Assembly: GCA_017860335.1 (NCBI GenBank)
Contig: JAFNAU010000138.1
Coordinates: 1 to 5,804 of the forward strand
DNA: 5,804 bases
Origin: Bacteroidota bacterium
Lineage (GTDB): Bacteria; Bacteroidota; Bacteroidia; Bacteroidales; Paludibacteraceae
Direction of reading: 5' to 3'
Each line of letters opens with the position of its first letter. Positions within the stretch are counted from its first letter, which is position 1. This document shows positions 1-5,138 of this stretch, one piece after another. The position numbers and the translations under genes were made by a program. Below the pieces are notes generated by a model. The model made no database searches, was not told the DNA's origin, and worked only from the letters and a program-made list of their open reading frames with translations.

Positions 1-101
1 AAAGTTACCGAAGGCTTTCTAAAAATTTCGAGTTTCTTACTGACACAAGCGAAAATATGATACGTTTAGCGATGATAAAACTAATGCTTAACAGACTTTA
101 A
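1..101 (+). CDS. C-terminal end of an IS5-family transposase (partial, runs off the left edge)
   Basis: Reading from base 3, 32 residues run to a TAA stop at 99-101. They contain YRRLSKNFEFLTDTSEN followed by MIRLAMIKLMLNRL. This matches the conserved tail of DDE transposases of the IS5 group in Bacteroidota, which end in an (F/Y)RRL..(D/N)(Y/F)E block, a T-D/E-T/S segment and a hydrophobic helix close to IMLNRL. In the family this tail lies after the last catalytic acidic residue, so no catalytic residue is inside the window. Whether the rest of the element is intact cannot be seen. The reading frame is clean over the visible part. The family call rests on remembered resemblance, not on a search. 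Confidence 0.62.
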   Translation, partial: SYRRLSKNFEFLTDTSENMIRLAMIKLMLNRL

Positions 102-126
102 TATTAATTTTTAAACAGTTTCTGAG
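1..126 (+). mobile_element. Right end of an IS5-type insertion sequence
   Basis: The transposase tail ends at 101. About 25 bases later comes AAACAGTTTCTGAG (113-126), which looks like the outer part of an IS5-type terminal inverted repeat (on the other strand it begins CTCAGAAACTGTTT). The left end lies outside the window, so neither the inverted repeat nor a target duplication can be confirmed. The right boundary is therefore approximate. A short hairpin, TCTGA-GATA-TCAGA (121-134), spans the proposed boundary. Confidence 0.42.
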
Positions 127-202
127 ATATCAGAGGAAGGGTGATTGGAAGAATTGTGTAAACTAATAGATATATGTGTATGATGATTAATCTTTTGACA
201 CT

Positions 203-224
203 AAATTTTCCTTAAAATTTTCCT
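203..224 (+). repeat. Direct repeat AAATTTTCCT x2 upstream of the ridA -7 box
   Basis: AAATTTTCCT occurs at 203-212 and 215-224, 12 bases apart, in the region covering and preceding the proposed -33 element. It may be a regulator site or a chance feature of A/T-rich DNA. Confidence 0.5.
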
Positions 225-251
225 GTATAATAATCTTTTAAATTATCTTTG
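219..251 (+). promoter_or_regulatory. Probable Bacteroidota-type promoter of ridA
   Basis: TATCTTTG at 244-251 is an exact match to the Bacteroidota -7 consensus TAnnTTTG. TTTC at 219-222 lies 21 bases upstream and is one base off the -33 consensus TTTG. Transcription would begin near 257-258, giving a leader of about 38 bases before the ATG at 296. No purine-rich ribosome binding site precedes the ATG; the bases just before it are A-rich, as is usual in this phylum. Directly upstream lies a direct repeat of AAATTTTCCT (203-212 and 215-224). Confidence 0.5.
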
Positions 252-295
252 TCACAATCAATTCAACTATCAGGAAACTTAATCTACAAATACAA

Positions 296-673
296 ATGAA
301 AAAAATTATTAATACCCTCAAAGCGCCCGCCGCGATTGGCCCGTATAGTCAGGCTGTTGAAGTTAACGGCACACTTTATATATCAGGTCAACTCCCCATT
401 AATCCTGAAGCGGGAATTATTGATACACAAGATATTACATCACAAACTGAACAGGTTTTCAAAAACATAGCTGCCATACTCATGGAAGCCGGTTATGAAT
501 TTTCGGATGTGGTAAAATCAACCGTTTTTCTTTCAGATATTCAGAATTTTGCTGGCATGAACGAAGTGTATAAAAAATACTATACTTCTGCATGTCCTGC
601 CCGTTCGGCTTTTGCTGTGAAAGATCTGCCACTGGGAGCATTCGTAGAAATAGAAACAATAGCTGCCCGATAG
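296..673 (+). CDS. ridA: RidA-family reactive intermediate (enamine/imine) deaminase
   Basis: RidA (YjgF/YER057c/UK114 family) hydrolyses reactive 2-aminoacrylate and related enamines/imines made by PLP enzymes such as threonine dehydratase. It releases the 2-keto acid and ammonia, and works as a cytosolic homotrimer with active sites between subunits. The 125-residue protein has the family's usual length. It shows GPYSQA (15-20), ISGQ (29-32), the substrate-carboxylate-binding arginine in PARSAF (R103) and the water-positioning glutamate in GAFVEIE (E118). These fit R105 and E120 of the E. coli protein, so it should be an active deaminase rather than a divergent paralogue. The residue two after R103 is alanine, where the E. 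coli protein has a cysteine. The ATG at 296 is the only sensible start. The gene stands alone behind its own promoter, with an IS end upstream and a convergent gene downstream. No neighbour points to a special substrate. Confidence 0.95.
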   Translation: MKKIINTLKAPAAIGPYSQAVEVNGTLYISGQLPINPEAGIIDTQDITSQTEQVFKNIAAILMEAGYEFSDVVKSTVFLSDIQNFAGMNEVYKKYYTSACPARSAFAVKDLPLGAFVEIETIAAR

Positions 674-800
674 ATTATTTTGTTTTGAGTTCAGGTTAAA
701 ACATAATCGGAAATCAAAGCTGTGAATTTTCTGAAAATATTAAATGACATCGCCCGACTTAAATGAAACTAAGTTATATAAGGCTCGATTAAATAAATAA

Positions 801-836
801 AAAAGGATGGTCGTTTCAGATCATCCTTTTCTTTTT
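801..836. terminator. Bidirectional intrinsic terminator between ridA and the Smr gene
   Basis: AAAAGGATG (801-809) pairs perfectly with CATCCTTTT (822-830). Three further pairs, one of them G-T, extend the stem inward and leave a 6-base loop (813-818). On the + strand it is followed by CTTTTT; on the - strand the exit side is TTATTTATTTAA. It can therefore end both ridA and the convergent Smr gene, whose stop codon (835-837) lies inside the + strand T-tract. The preceding stretch, 674-800, shows no gene or other recognisable feature. Confidence 0.85.
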
Positions 837-1905
837 ATTGCTTAATTATCACCATCGTTGCGCCAAAACCATATTCCCTGAATGATGCATCCTGATACAG
901 ATAGTTTTTATACCGGCTTTTAAGTTGTTTTTCTATTTCGTTTTTCAGTACTCCTTCTCCTTTTCCGTGTATAAACACAATTTTCTGACCTTTCTTATTC
1001 TTATTTTCTTCCAATATGCGATGGAAGGTCTCCATCTGATAGCCAATCATATCGGCGTTTGACAATCCGGCAGTATTGTCAATCAGAGCATTGATATGCA
1101 GGTCCACTTCGATAATTTCGTTTTTCGGCTGCTTGTGAATAATTCTCGGGCGTAGCTGCGGCTGGGCTTTTTGCTGTAAAGCTTGTTTAATTTCGGCTGG
1201 TGATATCTCTGCAAGCTGTTTTTTCTGGCTTTCTTCGGTCAGACTGATGAGCATGCACAGGTCGTCGAAATAATCGGTTTCGGTGAAACTATGCAGTTTG
1301 TAGAATTTTACGGTATTCAGCCTGAGCGTGAAATCGAGTACATTTTGTTCGGTGTACGTTTTATCCTTTTTGAACGGGATTATCTGCACACGCACTTTCT
1401 CCCAATCGTTCAGTTGTGATTTTTCTATATCATTAATAAATTCCTGCATGTTAGGTTCAATTGTCCCGTTTGCAATACTTCTTCGGTTGTTGTCTTCCCC
1501 TGTTACAAGGTTGTAAAAAAGGTAGTAGTTGCTGTCATTGACCAGATAACATTCGTAACCGCTTGTTTCAAGCCGTTTGATATCCTTCGGGAAAAAAGCC
1601 AGGAATGCATTCAGAATTTCACCTTCTGTGGTTTCAACGACAGGTTCCGACTTTTTAGGTTCTTCCATTTTCACCTCTTTCGACGGGCTTACCGTTGCAG
1701 TGTTGCTTTTCGCGGAGAAATCCTTCACCGGAAAATTGGTTTTTTCGTTTACCGCCTGAATGACCACACACTCACGGGCAAGTGCCGGAATTTCAAATCC
1801 GTCGGCGTCTTCTACATACACCATACTCTTTTTCTCGTCAATACGGGTCACTTTTCCACCTCCTACTGCGTTCAGAAAACGCACAATATCACCGGTTTTT
1901 ATCAT
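835..1905 (-). CDS. DUF2027 and Smr domain protein
   Basis: This 356-residue protein has a Bacteroidota-type layout. Residues 1-50 form a small beta-rich domain with MIKTGDIVRFLNAVGGGKV and EDADGFEIPALARECVVI, typical of DUF2027 proteins. Residues 55-95 are a charged, low-complexity linker. Residues 96-225 form the middle DUF2027 domain. Residues 230-260 are a Q/K/P-rich linker. Residues 262-356 are a C-terminal Smr (small MutS-related) domain with EVDLH (266-270), HGKGEG (313-318) and YGFGAT (345-350). Smr domains bind DNA or RNA, and many are nucleases. In MutS2 and related proteins the DLH and (H/T)GxG motifs mark the active site, and both are intact here. The protein has no MutS ATPase part and no signal peptide or membrane segment, so it is probably cytosolic. 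Its cellular role and substrate are not established. The ATG at 1903-1905 starts the expected MIKTGD N-terminus. The gene diverges from the QueA-type gene and shares its control region. Confidence 0.88.
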   Translation of the reverse strand: MIKTGDIVRFLNAVGGGKVTRIDEKKSMVYVEDADGFEIPALARECVVIQAVNEKTNFPVKDFSAKSNTATVSPSKEVKMEEPKKSEPVVETTEGEILNAFLAFFPKDIKRLETSGYECYLVNDSNYYLFYNLVTGEDNNRRSIANGTIEPNMQEFINDIEKSQLNDWEKVRVQIIPFKKDKTYTEQNVLDFTLRLNTVKFYKLHSFTETDYFDDLCMLISLTEESQKKQLAEISPAEIKQALQQKAQPQLRPRIIHKQPKNEIIEVDLHINALIDNTAGLSNADMIGYQMETFHRILEENKNKKGQKIVFIHGKGEGVLKNEIEKQLKSRYKNYLYQDASFREYGFGATMVIIKQ

Positions 1906-1930
1906 AATCTTTATTTTTATTGCCTATTAA

Positions 1931-1962
1931 CTTGGCACTTGGTTTTAATTGTTTTAAATTTG
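1931..1962 (+). promoter_or_regulatory. Probable promoter of the QueA-type gene; decides its start codon
   Basis: TAAATTTG at 1955-1962 is an exact -7 element. CTTG at 1931-1934, 20 bases upstream, is one base off the TTTG -33 element. Transcription would begin near 1968-1969, downstream of the TTG at 1939 and about 20 bases before the GTG at 1990. This favours GTG as the translation start. The -7 box is the left half of an 18-bp palindrome whose right half is the opposing -7 box of the Smr gene. Confidence 0.55.
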
Positions 1963-1972
1963 CGCAAATTTA
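1955..1972. repeat. Perfect 18-bp palindrome between divergent genes
   Basis: TAAATTTGCGCAAATTTA is its own reverse complement. It consists of two TAnnTTTG boxes facing each other across a central CG. It could be just two overlapping promoters, or also an operator for a dimeric regulator. Confidence 0.9.
1965..1972 (-). promoter_or_regulatory. Possible -7 box of the Smr gene promoter
   Basis: On the - strand this reads TAAATTTG, an exact fit to TAnnTTTG. Transcription would begin near 1958-1959 and give a leader of about 53 bases before the Smr ATG. No good TTTG (-33) is visible at the usual 19-21 base distance (around 1992-1997), so the assignment rests on the -7 box and its position. Confidence 0.4.
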
Positions 1973-1989
1973 CAAACTTTTATTGCCTT

Positions 1990-3219
1990 GTGAACCATCC
2001 CGAACAAAAAGAAGCTATTTATATTGATGATTTTAACTACGAATTACCCGATGAACGGATAGCCAAATATCCGCTTTCAAAGAGAGATTCGTCCCGGTTG
2101 CTCCTTTACCGCGATGGGGTGGTATCTGAAAGTGTTTTTTCAAATTTGGCTCAATATCTGCCCCAGAATTGTTTGCTTGTGTGCAACAACACAAGGGTCA
2201 TTCAGGCAAGGCTCGTTTTTCACAAACAGACCGGAGCCCGCATTGAGGTGTTTTGCCTGGAACCTCTCATTCCATCGGATTATGCGTTGTCCTTGTCGGC
2301 TACAGGTGGGTGCGAATGGAAGTGCCTGATCGGTAACTTAAAAAAGTGGAAAGAAGGAGCCTTACAGCAGAAGATACTGTTTGATGAAAAGGAAGTGACT
2401 TTTTCTGCCGAACTGTTGGAAACGGAAGAAAATACTCATCGCATCCGGTTCAGCTGGGATGCTGACGAACTCAGTTTTTCTGAAATCCTGATGCAAATCG
2501 GCGAACTTCCCATTCCTCCCTATTTGCACCGGAAAACCGAAGAAACCGACAAAAAAACATATCAAACTGTTTATTCTAAAATTGAAGGTTCGGTGGCGGC
2601 ACCCACTGCCGGACTGCATTTCACGCCTGAAGTATTCTCCAGTCTGAAGTCAAAAAATATTGAAATAGAAGAACTCACCCTGCATGTGGGAGCCGGAACT
2701 TTCCAGCCGGTGAAATCAGCTACTATTAATCAGCACACCATGCATACCGAAACCATTGCAGTACCGCTGAATACGATTAAACATATTCAGAGCAAAATCG
2801 GTAACATCATTGCAGTGGGTACTACTTCAGTGCGTACGCTTGAGAGTTTGTATTATATTGGAAAAAATCTCCTGTATTTACCCGATGAAAACATTACGGA
2901 CTTCAGAGTTGATCAGTGGGAGCCTTATGAAACGACCGAGGATATTCCGGTTGAAAAATCTTTGCAGAATATTATTGATTATCTGGAAAAGCATGAACTG
3001 GACACGCTGCATGCCGAAACACAAATCCTAATACAGCCGGGCTTTCAATTTCGCGTTATCAACGGAATGATAACCAACTTCCATCAGCCTAAAAGCACGT
3101 TGTTGCTGCTGGTGTCTGCCTTTGTAGATGGTAACTGGCGCACGATTTATGATTACGCCCTTTCAAACGGATTTCGCTTCCTGAGTTATGGAGACAGTTC
3201 GCTGTTGCTGAAAGGATAA
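1990..3219 (+). CDS. queA: QueA-type S-adenosylmethionine:tRNA ribosyltransferase-isomerase (long Bacteroidota form, GTG start)
   Basis: QueA transfers and isomerises the ribose of S-adenosylmethionine onto 7-aminomethyl-7-deazaguanine at the wobble position of GUN-anticodon tRNAs, making epoxyqueuosine in queuosine synthesis. With the GTG at 1990 the protein is 409 residues. Conserved blocks are all present: LPDERIAKYPL (19-29), ELPIPPY (172-178), AAPTAGLHFT (203-212), HVGAGTF (232-238), HTMHTE (249-254), GTTSVRTLES (277-286), TNFHQPKSTLL (362-372) and YGDSSLLL (400-407). Standard QueA proteins have about 340-360 residues. The excess is mainly an insert between LES and the ETQILI block (about 287-341). 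Many Bacteroidota carry both a short standard QueA and a long form like this, so this may be a paralogue with a shifted role; the symbol is given for the family. An upstream TTG (1939) would add 17 residues encoded across the promoter. The expected N-terminus and promoter position favour GTG. No ribosome binding site and no preQ1 riboswitch are visible in the short leader. Confidence 0.85.
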   Translation: MNHPEQKEAIYIDDFNYELPDERIAKYPLSKRDSSRLLLYRDGVVSESVFSNLAQYLPQNCLLVCNNTRVIQARLVFHKQTGARIEVFCLEPLIPSDYALSLSATGGCEWKCLIGNLKKWKEGALQQKILFDEKEVTFSAELLETEENTHRIRFSWDADELSFSEILMQIGELPIPPYLHRKTEETDKKTYQTVYSKIEGSVAAPTAGLHFTPEVFSSLKSKNIEIEELTLHVGAGTFQPVKSATINQHTMHTETIAVPLNTIKHIQSKIGNIIAVGTTSVRTLESLYYIGKNLLYLPDENITDFRVDQWEPYETTEDIPVEKSLQNIIDYLEKHELDTLHAETQILIQPGFQFRVINGMITNFHQPKSTLLLLVSAFVDGNWRTIYDYALSNGFRFLSYGDSSLLLKG

Positions 3220-3229
3220 AAAAGCCTGA

Positions 3230-3408
3230 AACAAGTTTACAGAATGTTTCAAAATTATTCCCAAAAGTTCTGTAGATAATCCTGCTGAATTAAGCACGCG
3301 GGAATATATAACTTTTACAGATAACGAGTTGACTGGAATTGATGGGCTGAACTTTATCCCAATCCAGCTAATGAATTTGTAAACATCCATCTCCCTGAAT
3401 ATTTATCC
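3230..3408 (+). pseudogene. Frameshifted relic of a type IX secretion C-terminal sorting domain
   Basis: The frame beginning at 3230 (no start codon) reads through SSVDNPAELSTREYITF and TDNELTGIDGL, then loses homology and stops at 3380-3382. From 3349 the next frame reads ELYPNPANEFVNIHLPEY. This is the classic start of the type A T9SS sorting domain (TIGR04183-like: YPNPaxdxlxI). Inserting one base near 3349 would join the two into DGLELYPNPANEF, so a single-base deletion is the simplest explanation. The domain should continue for another 50 or so residues with further strands. Instead it breaks off at an 11-A tract (3409-3419) and a terminator. No start codon or body of a secreted protein is present between the QueA-type gene and this piece. 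It is best read as a decayed 3' fragment of a former cell-surface or secreted protein gene. It implies that the lineage has or had a T9SS. Confidence 0.7.
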
Positions 3409-3423
3409 AAAAAAAAAAATTCA

Positions 3424-3456
3424 CCCCGATACATAGTTTGTTCGGGGCGTTTTTTT
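3424..3456. terminator. Intrinsic terminator between the QueA-type gene and guaA
   Basis: CCCCGA (3424-3429) pairs with TCGGGG (3442-3447) around a 12-base loop, followed by GCG and a run of seven T (3450-3456). On the opposite strand the same stem is followed by a long T run, from the A tract at 3409-3419. It could therefore also stop antisense transcription, although no convergent gene lies here. It separates the QueA-type gene from guaA, so the two are probably not cotranscribed. Confidence 0.8.
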
Positions 3457-3477
3457 ACTTATCCTGCTGCTACATAT

Positions 3478-3508
3478 TTTTACAGATAAGCATTATTTTG
3501 TATTTTTG
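3478..3508 (+). promoter_or_regulatory. Probable Bacteroidota-type promoter of guaA
   Basis: TATTTTTG at 3501-3508 is an exact TAnnTTTG -7 element. TTTT at 3478-3481, 19 bases upstream, is one base off the -33 consensus. Transcription would start near 3514-3515, giving an A-rich leader of about 20 bases with no Shine-Dalgarno sequence before the ATG at 3534. A guanine/purine riboswitch would need a far longer leader and is not seen. Confidence 0.6.
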
Positions 3509-3533
3509 CGTTCAAATTAAAAACATTATCATC

Positions 3534-5051
3534 ATGGAAAAAATTATCATCCTTGATTTTGGTTCACAGACCACACAGCTTATCGGACGTCGCCTGCGCG
3601 AACTGAATGAATATTGTGAAATTTTGCCTTATAATAAGTTTCCGGAAAATACGGATGATATTAAAGGAGTAATCCTCTCAGGAAGTCCCTATTCTGTGTA
3701 TGATCCAACTGCATTTAAAACAGATTTGAGTCGAATAAGAGGCATCTTTCCTGTGTTGGGTATCTGTTATGGCGCTCAGTTTATGGCTTATTCCGATGGC
3801 GGAAAAGTGGAAGCGGCCGGAAGCCGCGAATACGGGCGTGCTTTTCTAACCGAAATTGATTCGTCCGACGAACTGCTGAAAGGCATTTCTGCCGGTTCGC
3901 AAATCTGGATGTCGCATGGCGATAGTATTACTCAAATGCCCGAAAAGTTCCGGAAAATAGCTAGTACCAGTGATGTTGAAATGGCTGCATACCGCGTAGA
4001 AAACGAGAAAACATGGGGTGTACAGTTTCATCCCGAAGTGTTCCATACCTCCGATGGTATGATCCTGCTCGAAAACTTCCTGGATATCTGTCAGTGCCGA
4101 AAGGAATGGTCGCCGACTTCATTTATCGAGAGCAAGGTGAAGGAACTAAGAGAACAGTTGGGAAAAGATAAAGTTGTACTCGGTATTTCAGGAGGTGTTG
4201 ATTCATCAGTTGCCGCAGTTTTACTAAATAAAGCAATCGGTAAAAACCTTACCTGTATATTTGTCGATAATGGTTTGCTTCGCAAGGACGAATTTGAGAA
4301 TGTACTGAAAGATTATGAACATCTCGGTCTGAATGTTATCGGTGTTGATGCTAAAGATTATTTCTACAATGCGCTGAAGGATGTGAAAGAGCCTGAACGG
4401 AAACGTAAAATCATTGGTTCAGCATTTATCGATGTTTTCAATCAGGAAGCTCACAAAGTAAAGGATGTGAAATGGCTGGCTCAGGGCACTATTTATCCCG
4501 ATGTAATTGAGTCGCTGTCCATCACAGGTACTGTCATTAAGTCGCATCACAATGTGGGAGGACTTCCGGAAAAAATGGATTTGAAACTTTGCGAACCGTT
4601 GCGGTTGCTGTTTAAAGATGAGGTTCGTCGGGTGGGAAGTCAGCTTGGCATGATGAGTCATCTCCTCAAACGTCATCCGTTCCCCGGACCGGGACTTGCA
4701 GTACGAATTCTGGGCGATATTACCCCCGAAAAGGTAAGGATACTTCAGGAAGCTGATGACATTTTCATCAGCGGACTTCGCGAGTGGAATTTGTATGATA
4801 AAGTTTGGCAGGCAGGAGTAATACTGCTTCCTGTACAATCTGTAGGAGTGATGGGCGATGAGCGTACCTATGAAAATGCTGTGGCGCTTCGGGCAGTGAC
4901 TTCCACCGACGCTATGACAGCCGACTGGGCGCAATTGCCTTACGATTTTCTGGCAAAAGTATCCAACGAAATTATTAACAAAGTGAAAGGTGTTAACCGC
5001 GTAGTTTATGACATCAGTTCCAAACCACCCGCAACCATTGAGTGGGAGTAA
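3534..5051 (+). CDS. guaA: GMP synthase (glutamine-hydrolysing)
   Basis: GuaA converts XMP, ATP and glutamine to GMP in the last step of guanine nucleotide synthesis, as a cytosolic homodimer. The 505-residue protein is complete and of normal length (about 505-525). Residues 4-190 are the class I glutamine amidotransferase with nucleophile C78 in GICYGAQ (76-82) and the FHPE pair H166/E168. Residues 195-390 are the ATP pyrophosphatase domain with the P-loop SGGVDSS (219-225), FVDNGLLRK (243-251) and GTIYPDVIES (318-327). Residues 381-505 are the dimerisation and XMP-binding part with HPFPGPGLAVR (381-391) and the C-terminal KPPATIEWE (497-505). All these key residues are present. The frame is open upstream to 3438, but the ATG at 3534 begins the expected MEKIIILDFGSQ and lies just behind the promoter, while the upstream part crosses the terminator. 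The gene is monocistronic, with terminators on both sides. Confidence 0.98.
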   Translation: MEKIIILDFGSQTTQLIGRRLRELNEYCEILPYNKFPENTDDIKGVILSGSPYSVYDPTAFKTDLSRIRGIFPVLGICYGAQFMAYSDGGKVEAAGSREYGRAFLTEIDSSDELLKGISAGSQIWMSHGDSITQMPEKFRKIASTSDVEMAAYRVENEKTWGVQFHPEVFHTSDGMILLENFLDICQCRKEWSPTSFIESKVKELREQLGKDKVVLGISGGVDSSVAAVLLNKAIGKNLTCIFVDNGLLRKDEFENVLKDYEHLGLNVIGVDAKDYFYNALKDVKEPERKRKIIGSAFIDVFNQEAHKVKDVKWLAQGTIYPDVIESLSITGTVIKSHHNVGGLPEKMDLKLCEPLRLLFKDEVRRVGSQLGMMSHLLKRHPFPGPGLAVRILGDITPEKVRILQEADDIFISGLREWNLYDKVWQAGVILLPVQSVGVMGDERTYENAVALRAVTSTDAMTADWAQLPYDFLAKVSNEIINKVKGVNRVVYDISSKPPATIEWE

Positions 5052-5078
5052 ATTGTCGCTTTCCTTATATAAAAATAA

Positions 5079-5123
5079 AAAACGCAGCATTCTTCATTAA
5101 AAGACAAATGCTGCGTTTTCTTT
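5079..5123. terminator. Bidirectional intrinsic terminator between guaA and the convergent gene
   Basis: A perfect 13-bp stem pairs AAAACGCAGCATT (5079-5091) with AATGCTGCGTTTT (5107-5119) around a 15-base loop. T-rich tails occur on both strands (TTTTCTTTT on +; TTTTTTATTTTTATAT on -). It serves guaA (+), ending at 5051, and the propeller gene (-), ending at 5139. Confidence 0.9.
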
Positions 5124-5138
5124 TGTAACTAGCGGGAG

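Noticed and set aside
195..231. TTGACA (195-200) and TATAAT (226-231) as a sigma-70 promoter for ridA
   Set aside because: The spacing is 25 bases, far from the needed 16-18, and the phylum uses a different consensus. An exact TAnnTTTG lies just downstream.
1328..1759. Two + strand open frames of about 60 codons (1328-1516 and 1577-1759)
   Set aside because: Both are antisense to the DUF2027-Smr gene, with low-complexity translations and no promoter or family signal.
1921..1937. TGCC/GGCA inverted repeat in the Smr-queA gap
   Set aside because: Only four pairs around a 9-base loop, with no T-run and no clear role; expected by chance.
1906..1989. preQ1 riboswitch before the QueA-type gene
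   Set aside because: The predicted leader is only about 20 bases and no H-type pseudoknot pattern is visible. There is no room for an aptamer.
3163..3390. 75-codon open frame on the - strand after the QueA-type gene
   Set aside because: It is antisense to the end of the QueA-type gene and to the T9SS relic, with no family features. The + strand explains the region better.
3438..3533. Upstream extension of guaA by 32 codons
   Set aside because: It begins inside the terminator loop and crosses the T-run and the guaA promoter. The ATG at 3534 gives the standard GuaA N-terminus.
4419..5090. Open frame of 223 codons on the - strand
   Set aside because: It lies almost wholly antisense to the well-conserved guaA, its translation shows no recognisable family, and it starts inside the guaA terminator stem. 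It is a shadow frame.
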